Shown in pieces: positions 25,177-33,251 of a stretch of DNA of 64,000 bases. The stretch is from Streptomyces sp. f51 (GTDB lineage: Bacteria > Actinomycetota > Actinomycetes > Streptomycetales > Streptomycetaceae). The stretch's first letter is position 1. The number at the start of each line of letters is the position of its first letter. The stretch is from NCBI RefSeq assembly GCF_037940415.1, contig NZ_CP149798.1, forward strand, positions 6,357,001 through 6,421,000, written 5' to 3'. The translations under genes and the position numbers were made by a program. A model generated the notes under the pieces. That model searched no databases and was not told where the DNA came from. It saw only the letters and a program-made list of their open reading frames with translations.

Positions 25177-26403
25177 TCAGGACCGTACCGCCCGGTGCAC
25201 CAGCCGTTTGAGTTCGGGGAAGACCGAGTGGGACCCCTTCGGGCGCAGCTGGCTCAGGAACTGCACGGTCAGATCACGTCGCGGGTCCACCCAGAAGGTC
25301 GTGGTCGCCACCCCGCTCCAGCCGAACGCGCCCTCGCTCGACGGTGCCCGGGTGGCGGCCGGCTCCACCACGACCGAGACGCCCAGACCGAAACCGAGGC
25401 CCGCGTTGCCCGGCTCCCGGTGGACCGGGCTGCCGAAGGAGAACCGGTCGGCGCCGCCGGGAAGGTGGTTCGCGGCCATCAGGTCCACGGTCTCGGGGCG
25501 CAGCAGCCGGGTTCCGTCGAGTTCGCCGCGGCGCCGGAGCATCTCCATGAAGCGGTGGTAGTCGTGGGCGGTGGCGACCATGCCCCCGCTGCCGGACAGG
25601 AAGCGGGGCCGGCCGCGCAGCGGGAGACCGGCGACGGGCGTCAGCTTCCCCTCGGTGTCCTGCCCGTACAACTCGGCCAGCCTGCCCGCCTGTTCGTCGG
25701 TGACCTGGAAGCCGGCGTCCGTCATCCCGAGCGGCCCGAGGACGCGCTGCCCGATGTGCTCGTCGAGGTCCTGGCCGGACACGACCTCGACGATCCGGCC
25801 GAGGACGTTGGTGGCCACCGAGTAGTTCCACTGCGTACCGGGCTCGAACTGGAGCGGCAGCCGGGCGTACACCTCGCAGGTCTCGGCCAGGTCGGCGCCC
25901 GGTGCCACCGAGGACTCCACCCCGGCGTCGCGGTAGAGCCCGTCGACGGGATGCGTGTGGTAGAAGCCGAAGGTCAGGCCGGCCGTGTGGGTCAGCAAGT
26001 GCCGGATCAGGATGGGTTGTTCGGCGGGCCGTGTCCTCGTGTCCGGTCCCGACCCGTCGACGTACACGCGCGGTTCGGCGAAGGCCGGCAAGTAGTCGGC
26101 CACCGGGTCGTCGAGTCCGAGGCGGCCCTCCTCGACCAGCATCAGCGCGGCGACCGAGGTGACCGGCTTGGTCATGGAGTAGATCCGCCACAACGTGTCG
26201 CTGCGCACCGGGAGTCCGGCCGCGAGGTCACGCCGGCCGTACGTGGTGAGGTGGGCGACCCGCCCGTGCCGGGAGACGGCGACCAGGAAACCGGGGAGCC
26301 CGCCCTCGTCGACCAGCGCGGCGAAGTGCCGGTCGAGCCGCTCCAGCGCCCCGGGGTCGAGACCGACCGATCCCGGCTCGACTTCCTGTCGCAGATCTCC
26401 CAT
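25177..26403 (-). CDS. Serine hydrolase of the beta-lactamase/class C esterase family
   Basis: Protein of 408 residues with the S-x-x-K nucleophile motif as Ser76-Met-Thr-Lys79, the Tyr motif as Tyr194-Ser-Val in QWNYSVATNVLG, and conserved GGMVATAHDYHRF. It has no signal peptide, which favours an intracellular esterase or peptidase-like role over resistance. HLLTHTAGLTFGF is typical of EstB/LovD-like family members. It is transcribed towards the MFS gene of the GTP-derived block and away from the TetR module. The substrate is unknown. Confidence 0.85.
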   Translation of the reverse strand: MGDLRQEVEPGSVGLDPGALERLDRHFAALVDEGGLPGFLVAVSRHGRVAHLTTYGRRDLAAGLPVRSDTLWRIYSMTKPVTSVAALMLVEEGRLGLDDPVADYLPAFAEPRVYVDGSGPDTRTRPAEQPILIRHLLTHTAGLTFGFYHTHPVDGLYRDAGVESSVAPGADLAETCEVYARLPLQFEPGTQWNYSVATNVLGRIVEVVSGQDLDEHIGQRVLGPLGMTDAGFQVTDEQAGRLAELYGQDTEGKLTPVAGLPLRGRPRFLSGSGGMVATAHDYHRFMEMLRRRGELDGTRLLRPETVDLMAANHLPGGADRFSFGSPVHREPGNAGLGFGLGVSVVVEPAATRAPSSEGAFGWSGVATTTFWVDPRRDLTVQFLSQLRPKGSHSVFPELKRLVHRAVRS

Positions 26404-26433
26404 GGTTCTCCTCCGGACCGCGGCTCGTGTGCT

Positions 26434-26697
26434 TCATCGTCCCGAACGTGCTGGTGAGACGTCGTCCGGGTGCCCCCGGACGGTGCTCATGGTGTCCTTG
26501 TGCCCCGGAAGCCCGAGGGCGAGCAGGGTTCCAACCGTGGGGAACACCGCGACGGTGAGGACCGTGCCGTCGAGGGCGACGGTCACGGCACCGACGACGC
26601 TGCTCGCGAGGGTGATCCCGCGGCGCGCCGTCCGCCGTGCGGCGGGGCGCGCTTCCGGGGCGCGATCGCCCACGGCACTGCCGGAGACCGGTGTCAT
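26434..26697 (-). pseudogene. Remnant of a DHA2-type MFS drug exporter, internally deleted
   Basis: An 87-codon open frame whose first half (RRGITLASSVVGAVTVALDGTVLTVA) is the N-terminus and first helix of a DHA2 MFS exporter. The second half (VFPTVGTLLALGLPGHKDT) looks like the final helix and tail of such a protein, joined in frame. About 400 central codons appear to be missing. The ATG overlaps the TetR stop (ATGA), the usual TetR-exporter pair arrangement, so this was probably the TetR-controlled pump. It may still be translated as a short membrane peptide. Confidence 0.65.
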
Positions 26698-27278
26698 CGA
26701 CGGTCCTCCGGTCCGAGATGCGCGTCGAGCGCGGCGTTCAGCAGGGGTACGTGGTCGCCGGCGCCCGTGGCGAGGGGCAGGCTCCCCCAGCCCCACAGCT
26801 GGGCGATGCCGTGCAGGTTCGCCCAGAGGGCGCCGGCAAGGACCCGGGGGTCGGCCTCCGGGCGCACCCGGCCGACGAGGTCCACCAGCGTCCCGAACAT
26901 CGGCAGGCCGGTCTCGCGGGGCCCCAACCGGTCGCTTCTCAGCAGGTCGTGACGGAACATCAGTTCGTACATGCCGCGCTCGGACAGAGCGAAGTCCAGA
27001 TACACCGTGGCCAGGGCGGTGAGCCGGGCGCGGGGGCCGGTCTCCGCGCCGCCGACCGCCTTGGCCGCGCGGTCCTGGAGGTCGGCGAAGCCCCGGCGCG
27101 CGATGGCGGACAGCAGCTCCGCATGGGTCGGGAACCAGCGGCGCGGCGCGCCGTGCGAGACCCCGGCCCGGCGGGCGATCTCCCGCAGCGTCAGCGCCTG
27201 CGCGCCCTCCGCCGTCACGAGATCGACTCCGGCGTCGATCAGCCGTTCCCTGAGGCCGATGGTCTCCGGCTCGTCCAC
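26694..27278 (-). CDS. TetR family regulator
   Basis: Protein of 194 residues. The HTH occupies about residues 8-55 (AQALTLREIARRAGVSHGAPRRWFPTHAELLSAIA), with a TetR_C-type ligand domain after it containing LSERGMYELMFRHDLL. A strong inverted repeat lies just upstream of its start and before the divergent PPOX gene, and is the probable autoregulatory operator. It is coupled to the MFS remnant, so its original target pump seems lost. Whether it still controls the PPOX gene is open. Confidence 0.88.
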   Translation of the reverse strand: MDEPETIGLRERLIDAGVDLVTAEGAQALTLREIARRAGVSHGAPRRWFPTHAELLSAIARRGFADLQDRAAKAVGGAETGPRARLTALATVYLDFALSERGMYELMFRHDLLRSDRLGPRETGLPMFGTLVDLVGRVRPEADPRVLAGALWANLHGIAQLWGWGSLPLATGAGDHVPLLNAALDAHLGPEDRR

Positions 27279-27280
27279 GG

Positions 27281-27315
27281 ACAGTGTCTACCACTCGCGC
27301 GTAGACACTGTCTAC
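27281..27315. promoter_or_regulatory. TetR-type operator: ACAGTGTCTAC-N9-GTAGACACTGT
   Basis: ACAGTGTCTAC (27281-27291) and GTAGACACTGT (27301-27311) are perfect 11-bp inverted arms. The right arm also extends to the near-palindrome GTAGACACTGTCTAC (27301-27315). It begins 3 bases upstream of the TetR start at 27278, ideal for autorepression, and is 59 bases before the PPOX gene. Confidence 0.75.
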
Positions 27316-27373
27316 GAGCACGGACGGCCGTCGGTACGGAATGACGGGCGGGATCCGGAGCGTTGACGCGGGT

Positions 27374-27811
27374 ATGACTGAGGAAGCGACCCAGGACGCA
27401 CTGCTGAAGCTGCTCTCGGAGTACAAGGGCGGGGTGCTCGTCACCCTCAAGAAGGACGGCCGGCCCCAGCTGTCGAACGTCAGCCATGTGTACTACCCCG
27501 ACGAGAAGATCATCCGCGTGTCGCTCACCGACGACCGCGCCAAGACCCGCAATCTGCGCCGGGACCCCCGCGCCTCGTACCACGTGACCAGCGCGGACCG
27601 GTGGGCCTACACGGTCGTGGAGGGCACGGCCGAGCTGACGCCCGTGGCCCGGGATCCGCACGACGAGACCGTGGAGGAGCTCGTCCGCGTCTACCGGGAC
27701 GTCCTCGGCGAACACCCCGACTGGGACGACTACCGCGCCGCCATGGTCCGCGACGCCAGACTGGTGCTGCGCCTCCACGTGGAACGGGCGTACGGCATCC
27801 CCGGACGCTGA
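27374..27811 (+). CDS. PPOX-class flavin/F420-binding protein
   Basis: Split-barrel protein of 145 residues. LVTLKKDGRPQLSNVSHVYYPDEKIIRVSLTDDRAKTRNLRRDPRASYHV is typical of the PPOX group that includes F420-dependent reductases and biliverdin/F420 binders. The substrate cannot be told. The ATG at 27374 is preferred over the one at 27341 because the family begins shortly after it. It lies divergent from the TetR gene across the operator, so TetR control is plausible. Confidence 0.83.
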   Translation: MTEEATQDALLKLLSEYKGGVLVTLKKDGRPQLSNVSHVYYPDEKIIRVSLTDDRAKTRNLRRDPRASYHVTSADRWAYTVVEGTAELTPVARDPHDETVEELVRVYRDVLGEHPDWDDYRAAMVRDARLVLRLHVERAYGIPGR

Positions 27812-27857
27812 CCGGGAGTCCCGCGGACCGGGGCCCCTCGCACGGGGTCCCCGGTGC

Positions 27858-28523
27858 TCAGTCCGTCGCGCGATCGGCGGTCAGATAGGCGATGACCATG
27901 TCGCCGAGCATCGAGCGGTAGTGCTCCCGCCGGCCCGGCGCGGTCAGGTCGCGGCCGAACAGGGCCTTGTACGTATGCCGGTTGGAGACCCGGAAGAAGC
28001 AGAACGCGTTGATCATCGCGTGCACGTCCACCGCGTCGACACCGGCGGTGAACAGGCCCGACTCCCGGCCGGCCGTCAGGGTCCGGCCGATCAGCGCGAG
28101 CGCGGGCGAGCCGGCCGTCCCCAGCTTCCGGGAGGCGGCGATGTGCTCGGCCTCGTGGATGTTCTCGATGCTCACCAGGCGGATGAAGTCCGGGTGCGCC
28201 TCATGATGGTCGAAGGTCAGCTCGGCGATCCGACGGACGGCCGCGACGGGGTCGAGCCGCTCGACGTCCAGCTCCTCCTCGGCCTGCCGGAGCACCGAGT
28301 AGGCGCGCTCCAGGACCGCCGTGAAGAGCTGCTCCTTGCCGCCGAAGTAGTAATAGATCATCCGCTTGGTGGTGCTGGTGCGGGCGGCGATCTCGTCGAC
28401 CCGGGCACCCGCGAAACCGGCACGGGAGAACTCCCCGGTCGCCACGTCGAGAATCTCGGCCCTGGTGCGGGCGGCGTCGCGGCCCCGCCCGCCTGCTCCT
28501 GCCGGTTCCGCGGCGCTGTTCAT
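27858..28523 (-). CDS. TetR family regulator
   Basis: Protein of 221 residues. The HTH is RAEILDVATGEFSRAGFAGARVDEIAARTSTTKRMIYYYFGGKEQLFTAVL (about residues 22-71), with a larger C-terminal ligand domain including HEAHPDFIRLVSIENIHEAEH. Unlike the other TetR it has no obvious target beside it: the convergent PPOX gene ends 46 bp away, and TerB lies upstream in the same direction. Targets are therefore unknown. Confidence 0.87.
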   Translation of the reverse strand: MNSAAEPAGAGGRGRDAARTRAEILDVATGEFSRAGFAGARVDEIAARTSTTKRMIYYYFGGKEQLFTAVLERAYSVLRQAEEELDVERLDPVAAVRRIAELTFDHHEAHPDFIRLVSIENIHEAEHIAASRKLGTAGSPALALIGRTLTAGRESGLFTAGVDAVDVHAMINAFCFFRVSNRHTYKALFGRDLTAPGRREHYRSMLGDMVIAYLTADRATD

Positions 28524-28627
28524 CGGCTTCCTTCGGGCGAGTCGATCGGTGCCCGCGATTCTAGGAGCAGGCCGCCGGTCGACTCTCCCGAAGGGACGCC
28601 GTGAGCCGGGACGGCGAAGCGGGCGTC

Positions 28628-29083
28628 CTACAGGTCGAACTCGTGCGGAGGCAGGTCGAGCGTGAAGCACGCCTCCCGCACGACGGCCTGCTCGGTCTTG
28701 TCGAAGTCGCCGTCGGCGCCGCCGATGACGATGCCGATCTGGATGACCGCGCGGGCCTCGGCGGGCTTCTTCTTCGCCTTGGCGATCTCCTGGAGAACGC
28801 TGACCTTGCCGAAGGCGAAGTCGGCGGTGAGCTTGTTCAGGTTGTCGTCGAATCGGCGCTGGAGGTCCGTGGCGTCGAAGTTCTGGAGCACTTCGTTCGT
28901 GGCGATGAGCTGGGCCACGCGCTGCCGCTCGGAGGGGTCGATCGAGCCGTCCGCCGCGGCCACGAGCGCGCACATGGCCATGCTCGCGTCGCGGAAGGCG
29001 CCGCTCTTGAGATCGTTCTTCTTCGCCACGAGCTGGGTCTGCATCGTCGACGCGGACTCCTTGATGCGGTCCCACAGGGCCAT
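28628..29083 (-). CDS. TerB family tellurite resistance/stress protein
   Basis: Acidic helical protein of 151 residues with the TerB fold. It begins ALWDRIKESASTMQTQLVAKKNDLKSG and has the metal-binding-like acidic loops AAADGSIDPSE and GGADGDFDKTE. TerB proteins act with TerD-family proteins in tellurite, phage and stress responses, but no other ter gene is present here. The ATG at 29083 has GGAG upstream; a longer start at 29104 is less typical. Confidence 0.88.
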   Translation of the reverse strand: MALWDRIKESASTMQTQLVAKKNDLKSGAFRDASMAMCALVAAADGSIDPSERQRVAQLIATNEVLQNFDATDLQRRFDDNLNKLTADFAFGKVSVLQEIAKAKKKPAEARAVIQIGIVIGGADGDFDKTEQAVVREACFTLDLPPHEFDL

Positions 29084-29169
29084 GAGAACTCCAAATGTGG
29101 TCAAGAGCCCGGTCCGCCCGAGCGGGCGGACCGGATACCTCTTGGGTTTCTACAGCAGCACCGTGGAAA

Positions 29170-29781
29170 CTAGTGGACCGTGACGGAAGTTCCCGGTTGA
29201 TTCCACGCGGCGATCACGGGGTCGCCGTGCTCGGTGGAGAGCCGGCTGACGGTCCCGGTCGACAGCTGGAACAGCCGCCCGGACTCCGGCGGCAGCCCCA
29301 GCCGCCGTGCGGTGAGCACGCGCAGGAAGTGCGCGTGCGCCACCAGGACCACGTCACCGGGGTGGTCGCAGAGCGCCGCGTCCACCCGGGAGAGCACCCG
29401 GTCGGCGCGCACCCCCACCTCGTGCGGCGACTCGCCGGGGTGGCCGTCCGGGCCGGTCGGCACTCCGTCGTCCCACAGCACCCAGCCGGGCCTGGCCCGG
29501 TGGACGGCGCGGGTGGTGACCCCCTCGTAGCCGCCGTAGTCCCATTCGTGCAGATCGGGGTCGATCCGCGGCCCGGACAGTCCCGCGAGCTCGGCCGTGC
29601 GGACCGCACGGCCGAGGGGACTGGTGAGGACCTGGGCGAAGGAGCGCCCGGCGAAGAACGGCGCCAGGGACTTGGCCTGTTCCTCGCCGTGCCGGGTGAG
29701 CGGAAGGTCGGTCCAGCTGGTGTGCTGTCCCGTCAGCGTCCACTCGGTCTCTCCGTGGCGGACCAGGATGAGATCGCCCAT
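29170..29781 (-). CDS. Histidine phosphatase resembling Shb17-type sedoheptulose-1,7-bisphosphatase
   Basis: Protein of 203 residues in the phosphoglycerate mutase-like superfamily, with the nucleophile His in ILVRHGETEW and the second catalytic His in LVAHAHFLRVL. Segments GETEWTLTGQHTSWTDLPLT, EWDYGGYEG and WVLWDDG align better with yeast Shb17 (GQTEW, TGLTDLPLT, EWEYGDYEG) than with true phosphoglycerate mutases. It is the last gene of the tkt-tal-zwf-opcA-pgi-gnd operon, 9 bases after gnd. Hydrolysis of sedoheptulose-1,7-bisphosphate or another sugar phosphate is therefore likely but unproven. Confidence 0.75.
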   Translation of the reverse strand: MGDLILVRHGETEWTLTGQHTSWTDLPLTRHGEEQAKSLAPFFAGRSFAQVLTSPLGRAVRTAELAGLSGPRIDPDLHEWDYGGYEGVTTRAVHRARPGWVLWDDGVPTGPDGHPGESPHEVGVRADRVLSRVDAALCDHPGDVVLVAHAHFLRVLTARRLGLPPESGRLFQLSTGTVSRLSTEHGDPVIAAWNQPGTSVTVH

Positions 29782-29790
29782 GGTCCGTGC

Positions 29791-30669
29791 CTACTTCGCC
29801 GACTCGACGGCGTGGCCGCCGAACTGGTTCCGCAGGGCCGCGATCATCTTCATCTGCGGCGAGTCGTCCTGGCGGGACGCGAAGCGGGCGAAGAGGGACG
29901 CCGTGATGGCGGGCAGCGGAACGGCGTTGTCGATGGCCGCCTCGACGGTCCACCGGCCCTCGCCCGAGTCCTCCGCGTAGCCGCGCAGCTTGTCCAGGTG
30001 CTCGTCGTCGTCCAGGGCGTTGACCGCGAGGTCGAGCAGCCAGGAGCGGATGACCGTGCCCTCCTGCCAGGAGCGGAACACCTCGCGCACGTCGGTGACC
30101 GAGTCGACCTTCTCCAGGAGCTCCCAGCCCTCGGCGTACGCCTGCATCATGGCGTACTCGATGCCGTTGTGGACCATCTTGGAGAAGTGGCCCGCGCCCA
30201 CCTTGCCGGCGTGCACGAAGCCGAAGTCGCCCTCCGGCTTGAGCGCGTCGAAGACCGGCCGCACCTTCTCGATGTTCTCGGCGTCGCCGCCGACCATCAG
30301 CGCGTAGCCGTTCTCCAGGCCCCACACACCGCCCGAGACACCGGCGTCCACGAAGCCGATGCCCTTGGCCGCCAGCTCCTCGGCGTGCTTCTCGTCGTCC
30401 GTCCAGCGGGAGTTGCCGCCGTCCACGACCGTGTCGCCGGCCTCCAGCAGGTCACCGAGCTCGTCGATGACGGTCTGGGTGGGGGCGCCGGCCGGCACCA
30501 TCACCCAGACCACACGCGGGCCTTCGAGGCCGCTCACGAGTTCGGCGAGGCTGTGCACGTCGGCGAGGTCCGGATTACGGTCGTAGCCGATGACGGTGTG
30601 CCCCGCGCGGCGTATGCGCTCGCGCATGTTGCCGCCCATCTTGCCGAGACCGATGAGTCCGAGCTGCAT
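29791..30669 (-). CDS. gnd: 6-phosphogluconate dehydrogenase, short (GndA-like) form
   Basis: Oxidative decarboxylation of 6-phosphogluconate to ribulose-5-phosphate. The 292-residue length is the short bacterial form, against about 470 for E. coli Gnd. The Rossmann motif GLIGLGKMGGNM is at the start, followed by VDGGNSRW and DAGVSGGVWGLENGY. Catalytic Lys and His-Asn lie in HFSKMVHNGIEYAMMQAYAEG. It starts 7 bases after the pgi stop. With zwf and opcA it completes the oxidative pentose phosphate branch in one operon. Confidence 0.93.
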   Translation of the reverse strand: MQLGLIGLGKMGGNMRERIRRAGHTVIGYDRNPDLADVHSLAELVSGLEGPRVVWVMVPAGAPTQTVIDELGDLLEAGDTVVDGGNSRWTDDEKHAEELAAKGIGFVDAGVSGGVWGLENGYALMVGGDAENIEKVRPVFDALKPEGDFGFVHAGKVGAGHFSKMVHNGIEYAMMQAYAEGWELLEKVDSVTDVREVFRSWQEGTVIRSWLLDLAVNALDDDEHLDKLRGYAEDSGEGRWTVEAAIDNAVPLPAITASLFARFASRQDDSPQMKMIAALRNQFGGHAVESAK

Positions 30670-30676
30670 TGTCAGT

Positions 30677-32323
30677 TCACTTCTTCCGGAGAGTGCGGTA
30701 AGCGGCCACGAGAGCGGCCGTGGAGGGATCGAGGCCGGGGACGTCCGCGCCCTCGGTCAGGGCGGGTTCGACGCGCTTGGCGAGCACCTTGCCGAGTTCG
30801 ACGCCCCACTGGTCGAAGGAGTCGATGTTCCAGACCGCGCCCTGGACGAACACCTTGTGCTCGTAGAGGGCGATCAACTGGCCGAGGACGGAGGGGGTCA
30901 GTTCGGCGGCGAGGATCGTGGTCGTGGGGTGGTTGCCGCGGAACGTCTTGTGCGGCACCAGGTCTTCGGGCACGCCCTCGGCGCGGACCTCGTCCGGGGT
31001 CTTGCCGAACGCCAGCGCCTGCGTCTGCGCGAAGAAGTTCGCCATCAGCAGGTCGTGCTGGGCCGCGAGTTCGTCGCCCAGTTCACCGACCGGGTTGACG
31101 AAGCCGATGAAGTCGGCGGGGATGAGCTTGGTGCCCTGGTGGATCAACTGGTAGTACGCGTGCTGGCCGTTGGTGCCGGGCGTGCCCCACACCACCGGTC
31201 CGGTCTGCCACTCCACCGGGCTGCCCTCACGGTCCACGGACTTGCCGTTGGACTCCATGTCGAGCTGCTGGAGATAGGCCGTGAACTTCGACAGGTAGTG
31301 CGAGTACGGCAGCACCGCGTGCGACTGGGCGTCGTGGAAGTTGCCGTACCAGATGCCCAGCAGGCCCATCAGCAGCGGGGCGTTGGCCTCGGCGGGCGCG
31401 GTGCGGAAGTGCTCGTCGACCAGGTGGAAGCCGTCGAGCATCTCGCGGAAACGGTCCGGACCGATCGCGATCATCAGCGACAGGCCGATCGCCGAGTCGT
31501 ACGAGTAGCGCCCGCCGACCCAGTCCCAGAACTCGAACATGTTCGCCGTGTCGATGCCGAAGTCCGACACCTTCTCCGCGTTCGTCGACAGCGCCACGAA
31601 GTGCTTGGCCACCGCCTTCTCCTCACCGAGCCCGGCGAGCAGCCAGGAGCGCGCGGAGGTGGCGTTGGTGATGGTCTCGATGGTGGTGAACGTCTTGGAG
31701 GCGATGACGAACAGCGTCTCGGCCGGGTCCAGGTCGCGGACGGCCTCGTGCAGGTCCGCGCCGTCCACGTTCGAGACGAACCGCAGGGTCAGCGAGCGGT
31801 CCGTGAAGGAGCGCAGCACCTCGTAGGCCATGGCGGGGCCGAGGTCCGAGCCGCCGATGCCGATGTTGACGACGTTCTTGATGCGCTTGCCCGTGTGCCC
31901 GGTCCACTCGCCCGAGCGCACCCGCTCCGCGAAGTCCGCCATCTTGTCCAGGACCGCGTGCACGGCCCGCACCACGTTCTCGCCGTCGACCTCGACCACC
32001 GCGTCCCGCGGCGCCCGCAGCGCGGTGTGCAGCACCGCCCGGTCCTCGGTCGTGTTGATCTTCTCGCCCCGGAACATCGCGTCCCGCAGCCCGAACACGT
32101 CCGTGGCGACGGCGAGTTCCTGGAGCAGGGCCAGGGTCTCGTCGGTGATCAGGTGCTTGGAGTAGTCGATCCGCAGGTCACCGACCCGGACGACATAGCG
32201 CTCGGCGCGCGCGGGGTCGGCGGCGAACAGGTCGCGCAGCCGCGGGTGCAGCAGCGCGGTCGCGCGGTGGTCCTCGAGGGCCACCCACTCCGGCCGCCGT
32301 GTGGGCTTGGGGAACTCAGACAT
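30677..32323 (-). CDS. pgi: Glucose-6-phosphate isomerase
   Basis: Interconverts glucose-6-phosphate and fructose-6-phosphate. The 548-residue protein carries VNIGIGGSDLGPAMAYEVL, the phosphate-binding ASKTFTTIET, GGRYSYDSAIGLSLM, and the active-site QLDMESNGKSV and VWGTPGTNGQHAYYQLIHQG. Its start overlaps the opcA stop by eight bases. Streptomyces usually have a second pgi elsewhere, so this is probably the paralogue dedicated to the operon. Confidence 0.95.
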   Translation of the reverse strand: MSEFPKPTRRPEWVALEDHRATALLHPRLRDLFAADPARAERYVVRVGDLRIDYSKHLITDETLALLQELAVATDVFGLRDAMFRGEKINTTEDRAVLHTALRAPRDAVVEVDGENVVRAVHAVLDKMADFAERVRSGEWTGHTGKRIKNVVNIGIGGSDLGPAMAYEVLRSFTDRSLTLRFVSNVDGADLHEAVRDLDPAETLFVIASKTFTTIETITNATSARSWLLAGLGEEKAVAKHFVALSTNAEKVSDFGIDTANMFEFWDWVGGRYSYDSAIGLSLMIAIGPDRFREMLDGFHLVDEHFRTAPAEANAPLLMGLLGIWYGNFHDAQSHAVLPYSHYLSKFTAYLQQLDMESNGKSVDREGSPVEWQTGPVVWGTPGTNGQHAYYQLIHQGTKLIPADFIGFVNPVGELGDELAAQHDLLMANFFAQTQALAFGKTPDEVRAEGVPEDLVPHKTFRGNHPTTTILAAELTPSVLGQLIALYEHKVFVQGAVWNIDSFDQWGVELGKVLAKRVEPALTEGADVPGLDPSTAALVAAYRTLRKK

Positions 32324-33251
32324 CGAGGGGGTTCTCCTTGGGGGCCTCGCCGCGCAGCGCCACGGCGTACATCTCGTCGGCGTCGAGGCGGCGCAGTTCC
32401 TCGGCGATCAGCTGGGACGTGGAGCGCACCTTCAGCGCGAGGGTGCGGGAGGGCTGTCCGGGCAGGGACAGGGTCGCGAGCGGTCCCTCGGGGCGGTCGA
32501 TGACGATCTCGCCGTTCTCGGTGCCGAGCCGGACGGCCGTCACGACGGGGCCCGCGGTGACGACCCGCTCGGTCTTGACCCGCAGGCGGGCCTCCAGCCA
32601 GCGGGCGAGCAGTTCGGCGCTCGGGTTCTGCGCCTCGCTCTCGACGGTCGCCGAGATCACCTTCGTACGCGCCTGGTCCAGGGCCGCGGCCAGCATGGAG
32701 CGCCACGGCGTGAGCCGGGTCCAGGCCAGGTCGGTGTCGCCCGGGGCGTAGGAGGCCGCGCGGGCGTCCAGCGCCGCGAGGGGTGTCTCGACGGCGTACA
32801 TGTCGGTGATCCGGCGCTGGGCGAGGGCGCCGAGCGGGTCCTTCGCCGGGACCTCGGGCGCGTCCACCGGCCACCAGACGACGACCGGGGCGTCCGGCAG
32901 CAGCAGCGGCAGGACCACGGAGTCGGCGTGGTCGGACACGTCGCCGTAGGTCCGCAGGACGACCGTCTCGCCGGTGCCCGCGTCGGAGCCGACGCGGACC
33001 TCGGCGTCCAGGCGGGAGTTGGTGCGGTCGCGCGGGGTGCGCGCGACCCGCCGGATGACGACCAGGGTCCGCGAGGGGTGCTCGCGGGAGGCCTCCTCGG
33101 CCGCCTTGATCGAGTCGTACGCGTTCTCCTCGTCGGTGACGATGACCATCGTCAGGACCATGCCCACGGCGGGGGTGCCGATGGCCCGGCGCCCCCGTAC
33201 GAGCGCCTTGTTGATTTGGCTTGCCGTGGTGTCGGTCAGGTCGATCTTCAT
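32316..33251 (-). CDS. opcA: OpcA, glucose-6-phosphate dehydrogenase assembly/activator protein
   Basis: Actinobacterial and cyanobacterial OpcA proteins modulate oligomerisation and activity of Zwf. This one is 311 residues, beginning MKIDLTDTTASQINKALVRGRR, with VVWWPVDAPEVPAKDPLGALAQRRITDMY typical of the actinobacterial family. The ATG overlaps the zwf stop (ATGA), so the two are translationally coupled and probably made in a fixed ratio. Confidence 0.93.
   Translation of the reverse strand: MKIDLTDTTASQINKALVRGRRAIGTPAVGMVLTMVIVTDEENAYDSIKAAEEASREHPSRTLVVIRRVARTPRDRTNSRLDAEVRVGSDAGTGETVVLRTYGDVSDHADSVVLPLLLPDAPVVVWWPVDAPEVPAKDPLGALAQRRITDMYAVETPLAALDARAASYAPGDTDLAWTRLTPWRSMLAAALDQARTKVISATVESEAQNPSAELLARWLEARLRVKTERVVTAGPVVTAVRLGTENGEIVIDRPEGPLATLSLPGQPSRTLALKVRSTSQLIAEELRRLDADEMYAVALRGEAPKENPLDV

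Noticed and set aside
26434..27450. Long minus-strand frame covering the MFS remnant and the TetR gene
   Set aside because: Only the last 87 codons look like protein (MFS ends). The rest is a shadow of tetR.
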